Positions 24,782 to 37,883 of a DNA stretch of 64,000 nucleotides are shown here, piece by piece. The notes beneath the pieces were generated by a model. It did not search any database. It was not told where the DNA came from and was given only the letters and a program-made list of their open reading frames with translations. Both the position numbers and the translations under genes were made by a program. The stretch comes from Xestospongia muta. Lineage: Eukaryota; Porifera; Demospongiae; Haplosclerida; Petrosiidae. The first letter of the stretch is position 1. Each line of letters begins with the position of its first letter. The stretch is taken from the NCBI GenBank assembly GCA_963693285.1, contig OY848917.1:188501-252500 (forward strand). The letters are read 5' to 3'.

Positions 24782-27330
24782 AGCAAAGGATAGAAATGAA
24801 CAACTCCTGTAAAAGACATATAATTATATGTAATGTATTTGGCATAATTCTTACCGGACTTTAGTGAGATGTCATAATTATTAATTGACAAATGCAATGA
24901 CCACTGTTATCAGTTTAGCATTTATATAGCAGTTCAGGCGTATACTCATTTCTTAATATAAGATGGATGAATGTGGTAGGTGGACAGTCAATGTGTAGAA
25001 TGTGTTTTACTGTCTTAACACATGCAAAACCTATACGTGTACTTAATGCTTCATTACTGTTAATGTTGTATAGAGTACATTTCTTGGGAAACCAAATAAC
25101 TGAAAATGTGTCAATTTTAATTATGTAATATTATCTTGTGATAGACATTCTAATTGATTACAAACAATATTATTGTTATATTGTTTTATTGTGTTTGTTC
25201 CAATAAACAACTTCTTGGAAAGTAATAAGAAATAATATTTATAAGAAAGAAAAGAGAATTTTAAACATGAAATATTATATATATACAGTTTATGAACACA
25301 CACTTCACACTTAGCGTAGGATTGGTATTAGCAACAAATAAGTGTTACTGTAACCAATATTTAATTTCCACAGTTGATTGGGTTTGTACATGACTATAGA
25401 TGTTAATGTGTTGATATATAATACAATGACTTGACATAAGTACTTCACAAAACTATTTGAATATATAGGATAATATGATAAAATATTTTATCAGTCATCA
25501 ATCAATAGAATATCAATTTAAATATTATTGGTTAAATGTAGTATATTTCACACATTATTTACTATAAACATTTAAAGAATAATATTTGTGTTTTTTTCAA
25601 CTAACATTGTTATCTATATTACTATATCCACTCAACCAAACGTTTTCATAATTTTTCTTAAATTGCTTTCTTAGTGGTTAATGTATAGAGTTATATATTG
25701 TCACATCATAGACAAGGGAATTCTAATGGAATAACAAACAATTGCTCCGTGTCGCCATTCATAATTAGTTAAAAATTTATTAATGCTAAAAAGTGGACAG
25801 TCTTAAGGAAATATGCAGTATGTATAAGAAGATAGTACAGGAAAAATTTAATTTAAAGAAATGTCCTCTTGTTTGGCTAGAAGTCCATACTTTGGTGTAA
25901 ATATACGTTATGTTAGATCTTAGCCTCGTACCCAGGCGTTCTTCTAAAAAGTAGAACGCCTAGTAACTACTGTTTACGCATGCGCGTACTTATTAAAACA
26001 GGTTGACATCATAATTATATACTACTTTTTCAATAAAATGACAATTCAATGGGCTGAGTTTATACTATGCTAGTTAGATCTAAGATGTATCATTAAATGT
26101 ACTCCTGAAAACAAGCATTCTGGGTAGGATGGATTGTAAAGAAAGTTAAAAATAAAAAATATTTCATAGTTAAACCTTTATCAGGGAATGAATACATGAT
26201 TGATATCTCAAATAAAATGATACGTCACTTTAACATATGTATTTGGTATATTACTTTCATGTATACATGAATATAACTCTACATATGGTACTGTATATTA
26301 GCAGGTTGTTGATTACATTTACTGAGTTTTAGAGAACATGACTTTTATATAGATGTAGATATGTGTGTGTGTGTGTGTGTGTAGGCTAATGACATACTAA
26401 AACTAGCATTATGTAAGTCCTTAATAAAAAACATCATCAGATGTAATACTTAATATATTAGCATGTGTTAACTTTTAGTATACAGATAGATATGAAATCC
26501 AATTTAATTAGAATCCATGTTATTGATACTTAAATGTACTGTGTTATTACAAATGGGTCATGTATATTTTACACAAAGTAATTACATTTATTATATAATA
26601 CATTGAATGCTTTTAAACACTATTTAAATACATACAATATAAATTAAAGATCAATATACACTAATTGGTCTTTAATTTCCTGTAGAGATAATTGACCTAA
26701 GAATGCTAATTGTCCTATGATGATTGTACAGTAGTATACTTCCAAACTTTATTTCACATTATAGTATAATATCTGGAGATGGAATCATGTGATATACACA
26801 ATAAAGTCCGAACTTTATGACAACTGGAAAATACATTATAATAATGTTATCTTTAGGCTAATTGTGTATGTAGATGCTGTATATTGAGTCTGTGTGTATA
26901 GTGTTTATCATTTTCTGAAAGAGTCTTTGTTTCTCTGATTATATTTGTTCAAAGAATTAGGCTGTGGTTATTATTGGCATTTAGCAACTCCTGAATTAGG
27001 TTATGTTCTAAAACAAGTTTACATGATTTGCCCAAACACAAACACAAAAGCCATTCAATATTGTGTTGTTTACCAGCCAACTAATTTAACAGTGTTGAGT
27101 TTGTTAAATATTGTTGCAACTTACAAGAGTTTATCGTTAATATTAAAATGGTATATTTCAAGTGGTTATATAATGATTAGCTTGTAATTAAAACAGTATA
27201 TTTGACTAAATTGACTTAACACAAATGAAATGAAATCTCAAAAGGGAAATGACAAATAGTTCCATACCAATTTTGAAATACATTACATACATAATATGTG
27301 AAGTGGAATTGTTTGTGTTCATTCAGTCCT
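24782..27330. other. Intergenic; small hairpin and (TG)n tract only
   Basis: About 2.5 kb. A hairpin with 9-bp arms, aggcgttct at 25934 and agaacgcct at 25953, sits in a locally GC-richer patch that may be a transposon end. A (TG)n microsatellite is at about 26363-26383. No exon is supported; the plus-strand ORF at 26945 has no recognisable features. Confidence 0.4.
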
Positions 27331-27582
27331 TTAACTTTGTGTTGTTACTGGAAATGTCTTGTATAGTACATTAGTTGGTCTTCGTTTTTCTTCTACATTA
27401 TATGCAGTACCAGGATTGAGTTGACTTGGATTGGCCCAGTTATAATTTAAACCTGGAGGGAACCCCATTAAAGTGATCTCAGCAGGAGGGTCTTCAACTT
27501 CAAGAGATTTGATTAACTTGAGTCTTGCTGAATATAGAGATCGTGCATCAGTACACACATATTCTCCAATTTTAGTAGCCAT
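27331..27582 (-). CDS. Small orphan protein, 83 aa
   Basis: An ATG-started minus-strand ORF (MATKIGEYVCTDARSLYSAR). It has balanced composition, an EVEDPPAEITLMGFPPG turn and a Tyr/Asn/Pro-rich centre (GLNYNWANPSQLNPGTAYN). There is no signal peptide, membrane segment or known motif. Its composition is much less AT-driven than chance ORFs nearby, which supports a real small gene or a single exon of a larger one. Function unknown. Confidence 0.5.
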   Translation of the reverse strand: MATKIGEYVCTDARSLYSARLKLIKSLEVEDPPAEITLMGFPPGLNYNWANPSQLNPGTAYNVEEKRRPTNVLYKTFPVTTQS

Positions 27583-28900
27583 GTCAATACAGTCTCACTC
27601 TACAAGTTATACTAGACAATTAAACTCACTGAAACACTGGTAATATAGCCTAGTTTATATAACTTATGTTTACTATAATACTCCACCTACTAGACTTATA
27701 AGAACTCTTTCCCATTTATAACTGACTATGTTCAAGGTCATCATACACAGTCTAAAATTACATTGTGACAAATTAGGAAAGAAACCACTAAATGCTGGGA
27801 GGTATGACTTGGCTATAGCATGCAAATAATACAATGTTTGTATGTGCTGTTGTTATGCATTCAAACTTTATCTAAAACTGATTATTTTATATGTTATCAG
27901 TTAATGTGTTGTTGTCAACAGTCTACATAACTACCAGTAGGAAATGATGATGTAATGCTTTCATCTTCCTTTGTTACTGACCTATACATGCAGTCATGAA
28001 ATCCACACATATAGACAATATGTAGTCAATGTACTATATATCTTTGTGTTTGTTCTCATGGATATCTGAAATTCCTATGTCATGAAGACTGTAAACATTA
28101 CTATAATCACTTGAACTAATGTTTAACTGTTACAACTTTAATGAATGGACATATTTGTACAGTAACAGACAACAATTCAATTTGTTTATAGAGGAATATA
28201 GCTCAATTTCCTTTTCCTTAAAAAATTGAACCAGGTAATAATAATGTAAACTACATCACATCAATTCACTCATAAAGATAACATTTCCTACTGGTAGCTC
28301 TGAAGACAACACATCAACTGATAATAAAATAACAAAATATGTGCAAGATTTCACTACATAAGTAACAACGCATACACTGAACACTGTATTGGGTATATCA
28401 ATAACCATAAAATACATCCATCACTTAGTGCCTTCTTTCATCTCCAAATACACATGTTGTATATAACCTCTAACAACCTACTCCATTTTAATTCTGACAT
28501 ACTTATTCCCACCCTTTCTTACTCATGATTCTTGTCATTATATGACTCACTCATGCTCTCATTTCGTTCTTGCTCACAACTTCATTAACTTCATTTGTTC
28601 TTTCTGTTTCCTCTCTTTGAAAGTCACTACACTATAAATATTAATATAGTATCTTTCACTTTAAAGTGTGCAACAAATAGTCTCATCTATTAACAATTTT
28701 TTATATTTCTCTTCACTAACAAGACTTTAGCTATAACAATGACTTTATTATGAAAAGTATAGTCCTATGACAAGTAAATTCAGTGAGCATGTTAAAGCTT
28801 TAATTCAGGCATTTATTTTCAACTGAAGATTTGAAATATTTCATCAATTATTGATCATCAAAGAAGACAAGGGAATTCAACAAAGTTATATATATGTAAT

Positions 28901-28933
<33 letters not shown>

Positions 28934-28968
28934 CATATTATAAGAAAAAATATCAAAATCAATCAAAA
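27583..28968. other. Intergenic with (CA)n tract
   Basis: No gene seen. From about 28720 the sequence is the 3' flank of the collagen gene and is shared with 37610-37883, including a (CA)n microsatellite at about 28902-28926. Confidence 0.5.
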
Positions 28969-29831
28969 TTATTTAGTACAGACTACACAAGTTATTTCTT
29001 TTGTTGTGTCATAAGGAGGACAAGGTAGACCATTACATGTAGCCTTCACATGATGGAAAGAAGCCTCTAAGTTCTGTGCTCCACTACCAGTAACAGGCTC
29101 TGGGTTTCGATCAAGGCATTCAAAAACAACATTGTTCTTATTACCCGCATATTCTGCCATTAAGTACCCATAATATTCCAAAGTCCATGTAGTTGGACAT
29201 TTAGTTTTTGCTGGTATCATTAACATAGTAGCACGGTTTGGGGTATAACAAACAGCACATGGAGGATTGTGGTTCTGTAATGACGGGAATATTGTTCCTT
29301 CATATTCTCCAGAATAAAGTAAAGCCTGATACGTTGAAGTACCACCACCTGGCAAGTAGTCAGGACCCTTAGGCAGACACAAGTAGTTAGCTCCACCTCC
29401 AGAATCAGAAAATTTGCTGGAAGCAGCAAGACCATCATAGACTAGAATAGTTCCTGTGGTGTTTGGACAAATTTTTCGTCCCCAACGAATGTACACAATG
29501 CCCCCACTACCTGGCCCAGGTGGTCCTCTAGCACCTTGGTCTCCTTTGTCCCCCTTTATACCTTGTGCGCCAGCAGGACCTGCTACTCCGGCAGGTCCTG
29601 GTATACCATCACGACCATCTCGACCATTGTATCCATTTTGACCATTATATCCATTAAGACATTGATTAGGGGGACTTGCAGGTGGGAATTTGCAAGTATC
29701 AATTGAATTATTGGTACCTATTATAAGACAAGAGATTGTAATGAAAATATTGCAGCATACTAACCTTGACCAATAGCAGCTACTGTAACAGCAAGAGCTG
29801 TAACAGCTAGAGTAAGTAGAAATATTTTCAT
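28969..29831 (-). CDS. Short-chain (spongin-type) collagen C4-like protein, copy 1
   Basis: Two minus-strand exons, 29831-29765 and 29717-28969, with a 47-nt GT-AG intron. The product is 271 aa. Exon 1 gives a signal peptide (MKIFLLTLAVTALAVTVAA). Exon 2 has a Cys-containing N-terminal segment (SIDTCKFPPASPPNQCL), then about 14 Gly-X-Y triplets, of which the first are GYNGQNGYNGRDG and later ones GPAGVAGPAG and GDKGDQG. A Cys-rich C-terminal domain of about 165 aa follows (YIRWGRKICP, GGANYLCLP, PCAVCYTPNRA, TWTLEYYGYLM, ITCVVCTK). This layout matches sponge short-chain collagens, secreted matrix or spongin-like proteins. The continuous ORF up to 29856 reads through the intron in a wrong frame and hides the signal peptide. 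A close paralogue lies at 37884-38749. Confidence 0.9.
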
Positions 29832-30379
29832 AACTGATCACTGATTTACAAGTCACATCCTATACAGGTATAGAAACCGTCACTCTTTTTATAGCTACTG
29901 CATCAATTCATTCATTGTATCACTGTGTACAGGTTATACTACACTCAAGTGTTTAATATTCAATTCTCTTAATTAAGGTAATTACTCTTTCATGAAGTGT
30001 AGAGTACATGTGAATGTTTTTATAAAGTGACATAATTAAAGATTGTTCTAAAGCGGATGGTGTAAGTTATGACAAGCATCAACAACCATTCACATTGTGG
30101 TGTCCATTCAACAAATAGATATATTTTGATTGCTACAACTTCTATAGCAATATTAAGCAGGAAATCTAATTAAACTCTGTACTTTTCAATACAAATGTAA
30201 TGAGAATGTTTTTATAAAGCAGACAGTGGATCCAAATAAACTATCTCTATTAGTATAACTAAATAATGGTAAGTCAATGCCCTAATGTATGAACCTACCT
30301 TAATATACCGTAAGTCACAGACATCATGCGAAAAGTTTCAACTATACAACAAAAGTGGGATTGTCATTAAATACATAGG
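29832..30379. other. Duplicated 5' flank of collagen copy 1
   Basis: Corresponds to 38750-39365 upstream of copy 2, with many shared runs such as tcaacaaatagatatatttt. It is presumably promoter DNA carried along with the gene duplication. No motif is clear enough to call. Confidence 0.55.
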
Positions 30380-31525
30380 GGTAGGAATGATTCAAAAATT
30401 GGGAGGGCTTTAAATCATGAAGAAGTAATTTGATCAGGAAAAATTAATTTCACACAGTTATAAATGTGTTTATTATGTAATAATCAGAAATATATGTACA
30501 TGCTGATAATAACTAATCAAAAAAATGCCAAAAGTATTGAAGTTTATGATCATTAAAAGCGACAAATTCTTCAGCAATGTAAAATAGTGACATGGTTCAA
30601 ATGTTCTTGTGACATATTCAAATGCAAGTAGTTCTTAGTCTTTTAAGGTCAAAAATGTACACTCAGCTGAAGAGGAAGTCATGGAAACAGTTAAATATAG
30701 GCAAAGAAGTTTATGAATTTTTGAAAATATTGCCTTTATAATTGATGTAGTGTTCATTAATTCACATATGGTGCTGATAGCAGTCACCTCATTGATTGTA
30801 ATTGAACCGTCCATATTTGCAACTTTTACCAGTTCTAGTAGCATTGAAAGCTGTGGCATCAATCTCTAAAAATCTACATCCCTTTTGTACATGTCAGTGA
30901 GCTCATTTGATGGTTTTGTAAGAATACAATTGCAAGACGGTATTAAAATATCTCATTAAGAATCCCCAAGCCCTTCAGATCAAATCATTGTGAAATTTCA
31001 CTTGCTATTATATCTATGGCCTCATAATACAAATGGCGAAAGAATTCTCATGGTCTTTTTGGATGGAAACCATCGGATTCTCCCATCTGTTTAGGTGGTT
31101 GTTGTTTGCGTGGGAGTTTTGGTTCTCTTGTTAAGTTTTGTGATTCAGCAACAATGGCATCATTAAAAAAATGAAGTTTGCCTCAGTTCATTGCCGTTCT
31201 AAGAACGTTATTGCAGCCTGGCTGCCTTGGCTACACATCTGAGCAATAATGTCTTTTCTCTGTAATGTAGTTGCTAGTTGTTCAGTTGTAACAAACACCA
31301 TATGATAATGTTAATCCAAAGTATGTGTGAAACTGTTCCATGTTTATGAGCAACCCTGAAGCTTTGGAAGCTGCTTTACCTGTATCTGTGTCTTGACTTG
31401 AAAGATCCAACTCATCCTCCAATAATGATGGTAAGTATAGCTCCAGTTCTTACTGTCCACTGAGTTGGACATAAAGGTTTCGAGGAAGGTAAACCAGAAG
31501 AAAGCCATTTTAGTAAAGTATACTA
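30380..31525 (-). pseudogene. Decayed hAT (ZMYM1-like) transposase relic
   Basis: This 1.1-kb segment interrupts the duplicated collagen flank: 30375 and 31530 align to adjacent positions near 39380. On the minus strand, fragments read KLPRKQQPPKQMGESDGFHP, YYEAIDIIASEISQ and FDLKGLGIL, then the C-terminal hAT dimerisation region at 30720-30600 (KLLCLYLTVSMTSSSAECTF followed by LTLK and SQEHLNH). Stops and frame changes are frequent. Clear terminal repeats were not found. Confidence 0.62.
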
Positions 31526-32470
31526 AATTGATGACATATTTGCCTAATGTTATAACACTATAAAATGGTTTGTTAGATCTATCCATAATTATACTCCCTA
31601 CAATACAGAATGAGATGTTACAGAGTAAAAGACATGACACTGCTGTTATCCTTTTGATTAAGAACCACGTACTGAGTTAACTATCAAAGCAATTATAAGG
31701 GACATTTTGTTAATGTCAATATCTTATTAGTTAAACAGTATATGGATGTTGGGACTGTGTATATAAGAGTTATCATTCTGTAATCTGTGATAGTTCTACT
31801 GTGTCATTACATATTTGTAAAGGATGTCACTATAAATGAATATCCCTATATAACATATAATATGTTCTTTTTGTTTGTTTAAGTACATGAACAGTGCAGT
31901 TCATATAATAATTAGTAATTAAAACAATTATATTATGTTGTTAATTCTTTTCTTGTGGAAGCATGTCATTTAAGTGTCAATGAATTAGTTAAAACAACTA
32001 CTCTATTGTTATATTAATATTATATGTAATTATTTTGGATATTATGTGTAGTTGTCAAAAGAATAAAAACTGAGTATACTATATAATATAGGTTGAAATT
32101 ACACATATAATGTTTATAATATCTTCCGGAAATAATCCAAAGGATCCTAATGTTAGTATATAAATATATATATAGGTAGTATAGATAGTGGACCAATTAA
32201 TAGAGATAATTACAGGAACAATGGTTAAAGAAAATGAATAAGCAAATAAATAATGTTATCACTACAGTTAAGTGTTATTATACACATAAATAATTTGTAA
32301 GTTAAATGATGACCTCATCTAGTAAATAGTTCCAGAGTAAATTTGTAGAGGTAACAAAAGTTTTTAATATTAATTTGAGTAGCTAAAGGTTGATTTATTA
32401 TATTGACCAGGTGCCTAGAGTATATTCTAAAATTGACTGCTTTGAAAGTTATAAAGTCATTTGGCATGCA

Positions 32471-32559
32471 CTCCACATACTTGAGGACATCAAATGACTA
32501 AACCATTACAGCTATAGCTGTAAATGGTTTAATCATTTATTGTCCTCAAGTATGTAGAG
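32471..32559. ncRNA. Candidate hairpin RNA (or MITE), 89 nt
   Basis: The arm ctccacatacttgaggacat and the rest of its approximately 44 bases pair with the arm ending gtcctcaagtatgtagag, with about five mismatches and one bulge, closing on a tiny loop at ctatag. The size and imperfect pairing would suit a small-RNA precursor, but a short MITE would look the same. No expression evidence. Confidence 0.35.
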
Positions 32560-33179
32560 CATGTAGGTTACTTGTTATGTATAACACACCTATATAAAGT
32601 GGTTGAGAATTTGTCTAGCTTTTAGCTTTATATTGATTTGTGGTGACCATGTGAAATCCCTATCTCCTTAATAAATTTACAGGTACATGTTGACTTGACA
32701 AACGTGATGTAGTAATATCATCTTGGATACTCATGCACATAGTCCACTAGAGTAGATATTGGGTTGTGAATATAAGCAACATGATGTACCTCATTTTGTC
32801 CTGTTCTGTCTTAAGTACAAAACATACGACTCAAACTTTACAACACAATCACTTCCAAAGTACCTTCTTTTTACTCACTTCCCCACACAAACAAATTCAC
32901 TATCATTTTATCAAATGAATTCAGCCATATGTCATCGAGGTATCTTAATAAAATGTTCATTTTATAAGATCAGATTCAGTTTTATAATCATTAATTATGT
33001 TTTTCTCTCATGTTCTGTGTAGTCACTGTAAGTTTATTATTTAATTCAAATGTATTTATATCACATTACTTTATCTTATTTTGTAATTAATTCATCACTT
33101 GTAAGCAATTGGTGGCTGGGCAGTCTTCTGTGTGCGACATTAATAATAATAATTAAAAAATGAAATTGTATAATTATAC

Positions 33180-33345
33180 TAACTATAAATTGGTATAATG
33201 CAATTATAAAAAAATTGAGACACAGGTTATCTCAACCTGCCTAATTAACTAGAGTGTGTCTCCAGTGAAATGGACATATAACCTTTACATGGCAAAAAAG
33301 ATCTAATTTTGCTATCTTTGTAGGAACATAGACAAGAAGGTGGGA
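33180..33345. repeat. Dispersed repeat, copy 1
   Basis: Decayed copy of a repeat also present at about 39740-40190 and 48566-49000. Shared runs include tataatgcaattataaaaa, ttgagacacaggttatctca, and attttgctatcttt before acatagacaaga. Confidence 0.6.
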
Positions 33346-34683
33346 GTGGACAAAAATTTAAAGCCAAAAGCAGGTTCCCTTCTAATAGTCTGTTTGCTTG
33401 GGATTTCACTTCACCTATAAGAAGTCATAGTTTCAGCTGAAAGTACTAAAAAATTATTATATTTCGATTTATTTTACATTAATACAAAAAAGGTTTTAAC
33501 AAAGTTTACAGGAGCAAATACTAATTTTAATAATATTTTTTGATTTGATGTTCTGTCTTCACAAAGGTTTTTCTACTTATGACTGACCACAGTAGTCACT
33601 ATGTATACAACAAAACTCACAGAAAGAACAATACAATCAAGACCGCTAAAAACCTATATCAAATATATATTAGTATTCATAATAAGTTAATTGTAGCATT
33701 TTTTACTTACTGCAGCTCCAATTATTATTTTGGCAAATTTGTCACTGCTAGATCTAAATGTAAAAGTACATTTATCACATTGCATGGATATATCATATTT
33801 TAAATGCTAAGTCTTAAGATGTTAAAGGACATTTAACAGCCATAATTAACAAGTTCAATAGGATATACACAGTACAAAAAGTGGAATTGTAGACTGCATG
33901 TACATCCTACTCATTATGAAATGTCATTATAAAACAGCTTAATAATTTTGGTGTAAAATGATTTTTAGTAGCAACTAAAAAGCTACGAATTTATGCACTC
34001 ATACTAATTATATTAGTTACTTAGTTTGTTGCACTATATATAGCATGTTAATTTATTTGTGTAGTTGGACTCTATAAATCAAAGGTTTCTTTTTAAGAAA
34101 TAGTTACAATCTTTTTAGTTACACCACCAATCAAACTGACTGGACTAATGACATATTTAAAAATGGTTTCTGGCTTTCTTTGCATGAGACAAATAACTTC
34201 AATGATATAAATGAGTCAGTTGTACACAACTCATGTCTCAATTGGTGCTTTCTAAAGTGCTTCAGTCTAAAGAGTGTGCAAGAGATACAATTCTGGTATA
34301 GTAAGCCAAGCAAATTTTAGTTTATTGTAACTGATCAGCACTGTCAATTGTATTACTATTATTATTTCTTATTACTACGTTTTTTGTTAGCTGGGATTTT
34401 AAAAATGTTGATCATGCAGGTTTCAAATGATTGTACTATTTTATTTGCAGGAACATCCATAAATTTCTGTAAGAATAGATGCACCAATATGACCATGCAA
34501 CAATATTATGCAACATTTCTTAACTTTTGATATTTGGAATAATATAGCTAACTATTTAAATAGGCAAGTTGAGTTGAATGTCAATTTATACCTAGCACTA
34601 TTTTCAATACGTGTACATTATTAGTACACAGAGACCACACTGTTTTTCATTTCTACCATTACCTCTGTAGTTACATTATTAAC

Positions 34684-35618
34684 TTACATATCAAGAGTGA
34701 TATGAGTGACAGCCCATCCAGCACATAAAACAATCATAGCTGACACAGCAAAAATTGTGGTTACTATCAGCAGTATTGCATCAATTGCAATGAAAACTTT
34801 ATTCCTGAAAATTAAGAAAACCAATTATATCAATTGTTTTCTTGTTGTGTTATATACTGTTTAAGAAAAGCAACACAAAAGTGACAGCCCTTTCCTAGTA
34901 ATTTATATAACAAAATGGACATTAAATAATTTATAACTTGAAAGCATGATTGCTAGTAACAATCCTTTTTATAAACTGACTAGTTATTCAAAAAATTAAG
35001 TCATATCACTTTTATTGCTAAAATTCCAATCTATTTACTCTTTTAAGTGTTTTAGTCACCTTAAAGAGTAAAATCTAAACGTCATACACTTACTAGGCTA
35101 GAAACTAATCTACGAAACATATTATAATCAGTGCAGTGTTTAGTTAACTTACAAAATAAGTATGTTGTGTTTTGATCATGTGTCTTTGCTACTGGGTATA
35201 TATGGATGCAATCAGTATACTTTGAGCATGCAATGCTAATATTCTAAAATTAGCTGTTCAAATTATATTATTAACAGAGCAACTTTGTTCTGTACTTTTC
35301 CACTAACTTCATAAAGCCACATACTGTTTTCACAATGCTCAGAATGAGTAAAACAGCAAGTCCTATAGCAGTTAGTACTTCACCAGCAAAAACATAATTG
35401 CAATTTGAGCTCCTGTTTTCGTTAAAATCCTTAAAAAATAAAGAACAATAATCTTTATTTTCTGAAACCTTTTTCAGGTCATCATGTGCTTTCCCAAACA
35501 GTCCAATTGCAATAATGGCGAACACAAATCCCACAGCATACAAGACAATTAATATGACTTGCAAGATAATGACTGTCATGCTACTCTTTTCACGTTTGCA
35601 CTCCATCTCAACTGTCAA
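34684..35618 (-). CDS. Multi-pass membrane protein, paralogue A (partial model)
   Basis: Exons 35618-35308 and 34804-34684 on the minus strand, joined through a GTTAGT donor with the same phase as in paralogue B (59790-62599). Exon 1 encodes a cytosolic Lys-rich start (MECKREKSS; an ATG four codons upstream at 35618 is also possible), TM1 (VIILQVILIVLYAVGFVFAI), a loop with Cys and possible N-glycosylation (NRSSNCNY), and TM2. Exon 2 encodes TM3 (ILLIVTTIFAVSAMIVLC). The reading frame stops directly after exon 2 (LDM, stop), or continues through a donor at 34687 to exons I could not find. In paralogue B two more exons add TM4. The gene is therefore either truncated or incompletely recognised. 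Family unknown. Confidence 0.65.
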
Positions 35619-37802
35619 ATGAGGGTCCCCCTGAATATAGAATTTTTGCGTCTTATGTACTCGGCGGATACGTTATTTGACGTCACGGCTCTTGCGCTCT
35701 ACTGTAGAGCTCGTGGTTCTACAAGATTTGCTAGTTCATTTTTTTGATGAAGCTGATTGTTGGCTATCTCTTGATATAAGAATTGATGTGTACAACAGAT
35801 TAAAAATGAGCTTGTAAAAGTGGTCACAATTTGTGCATATTTGCCTTTAAGTGCTTAGACAATTCTATTCTTTTAAACATTTTGAAAACTTATATCTAAC
35901 ACCTAATCCTATATCTTGCCTTATGACTTTGTATTATATATTCTGCATTTTAGTCTATCTATATACTTGATATACAAAGTCTTTAGAATATTGTACACTC
36001 TGTTAGGGAGTTGGCATTCTTCATATATAAACACATTAATGACAGTGGTAACATTACATTATTAAATAAAAATCCAATTAAATATTAAGATGTGTGATGT
36101 GATACTTTAAATTAGCTTAAGTAATGCCAACAGCTGCAAATAATTTTCTTGTTTTTCGTTAAAGCATAATATCAGAGTGTATGTGTATATAGTTTTTCAT
36201 ATAGATTTTTTCGTGTGACAAATCAGTGCAGTATAACTGTAAATTGATAAGTTTATCTTTCCTTAAAGCAAACTATTTTGTGGTCATTTTTTGTATATTT
36301 TGCTTAAATAAACTTAATGTTGTTAGTTTTAAATCATTTTATCTACACGTGCGACATAATTCATACAACTTTACTTAATTTAATTTCCAGAAACATTTGC
36401 AATTTATTCCTTATAGGGCAGCATTTATACACACACTCTCTTTGTCACTCTCTCTGTCTCTCTCTCTCTCTCTCTCTGCGTGCGTGTGTGTGTTATTTTT
36501 CTGAAAATGATCCATGTGTGATATAGATTATATATATGCAAACAGAAAGATAGGGAAATCTGCTAATAATGCTAAAAAAATTCAAATATAAAAATGTATG
36601 TGTAAAACTATCATGCAAAAATAGAGCATGTGGTTACGTGTTGAGTTTAGGTCAATAAGCCTAAGAGTTTAAAGTAATTGGTTTAATTAAAGAAGAGTGT
36701 TATCATGTTATAAAGTACTGATCATTACATTGAGATTATTGATATCACTGTTAAAATATAAATTGAATGTTGTATGTATGATTAATATCATTGTAAATGC
36801 TCTATTACCAATGTTATTAGTATTATTAGCATTTAACGAAATAAAAAAGCTGAAGTGGCTCATTAGTTGAATACGAATAAATGTAATAATAAATAATTAT
36901 TAGTGGTTGTCAATTACGGCAATTGTTCGTGAACAGACTTACGAATCTTGCGAATTGATAAGTTTGTAAAAACGTGCTCTGACATGTTTATGAGACGCCA
37001 TTTACCTTCGTAATTTTTAGCGGCACTTAATTACCCGAGGTGTTCGCTACGACGATTACATTTTGTCTATCACGATTCAGTTTAAAATTTCCAAATAGTA
37101 ATTCCTAGACAAACTGAACACTTTCGTACTGTCTTGAACACTTTCGTACTGTCTTGAAAAGCATGGAACCTCAATGAAAGACGACAAAATCAGATCTTAT
37201 TATCAGCTGTCCGAGCGACACAGGCTCTACAGCTCCTTTAAGTACTTTGTCTCTATCACATTTAGTTATGAATCATTCACCAATAAAAGTATGTAGATGG
37301 GACTTTTTAATATAACGATGGATGCCCTATACAAAGACAAATAATTTTTTAAATCTTTGTTCCTGATAATTTATTTCTAATCTTCTATTAGGAGTCATTC
37401 CAATTCACGAATTGGCTACCATTTTTTTGCTCAGAGCATAAGCGCCTATTGGCTTTGTAATATTTTCGAGGTCCCTCTAATAGAAACTATGCGGTAGATT
37501 TCTTGTCATAGATGTTAACAGTGATATTATGATGGCAAGCTATATAAAGAGCTAAAAATAGCAACTTATAAAAACCTGTGATAACTCCATCATATAATAT
37601 AGTTTCTCTTCACTAACAAGACTTTAGCTATAACAATGACTTTATTATGAAAAGTATAGTCCTGTGACAAGTACATTCATTGAGGATGTTAAAGCTTTAA
37701 TTCAGGCATTTATTATCAACTGAAGATTTGAAACATTTCATCAATTATTGATAATCAAAGAAGACAAAGGAATTCAACAAAATTATATATATGTAATACA
37801 CA

Positions 37803-37844
<42 letters not shown>

Positions 37845-37883
37845 CATACATATTATAAGAAAAAATATCAAAATCAATCAAAA
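35619..37883. other. Intergenic; CRE-like site and microsatellites
   Basis: The first 150 bases are GC-richer and are the likely promoter of the membrane-protein gene, with TGACGTCA at 35678-35685. A mixed (CT)n/(GT)n tract lies at about 36437-36493. A 20-bp unit cactttcgtactgtcttgaa is repeated twice at about 37120-37158. From about 37605 the sequence is the 3' flank of collagen copy 2, with a (CA)n tract at about 37799-37838. No other gene seen. Confidence 0.45.
35678..35685. promoter_or_regulatory. CRE-like palindrome upstream of membrane-protein gene A
   Basis: A perfect TGACGTCA lies 60 bases 5' of the ATG at 35618 (minus strand), in a short GC-rich patch. ATF/CREB binding is inferred from the motif alone. 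Confidence 0.35.

Larger units (their letters stand above)
31526..34683. other. Intergenic; hairpin and dispersed repeat inside
   Basis: 31526-31850 continues the collagen segmental duplication (like 39380-39700). A strong hairpin lies at 32471-32559 and a dispersed repeat at 33180-33340; both are listed separately. No coding exon is supported. Confidence 0.4.

Noticed and set aside
25934..25961. Rho-independent-type terminator (hairpin aggcgttct/agaacgcct)
   Set aside because: The window is eukaryotic, and the hairpin is not next to a gene end; more likely a transposon end or chance.
26945..27187. 80-aa plus-strand ORF
   Set aside because: No motif, signal or splice context; length is expected by chance in AT-rich DNA.
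29456..29641. Plus-strand Pro/Gly-rich ORF resembling collagen
   Set aside because: It is the antisense shadow of the real minus-strand collagen repeats; the same occurs at 38374-38559.
29765..29856. Cys/Ser-rich N-terminus of the long collagen ORF
   Set aside because: The frame reads through a 47-nt intron. Splicing yields a proper signal peptide in another frame, conserved in both copies.
34131..34313. 60-aa minus ORF as the missing 3' exon of membrane-protein paralogue A
   Set aside because: No hydrophobic segment like TM4 of paralogue B, and the phase and flanking splice sites do not fit.
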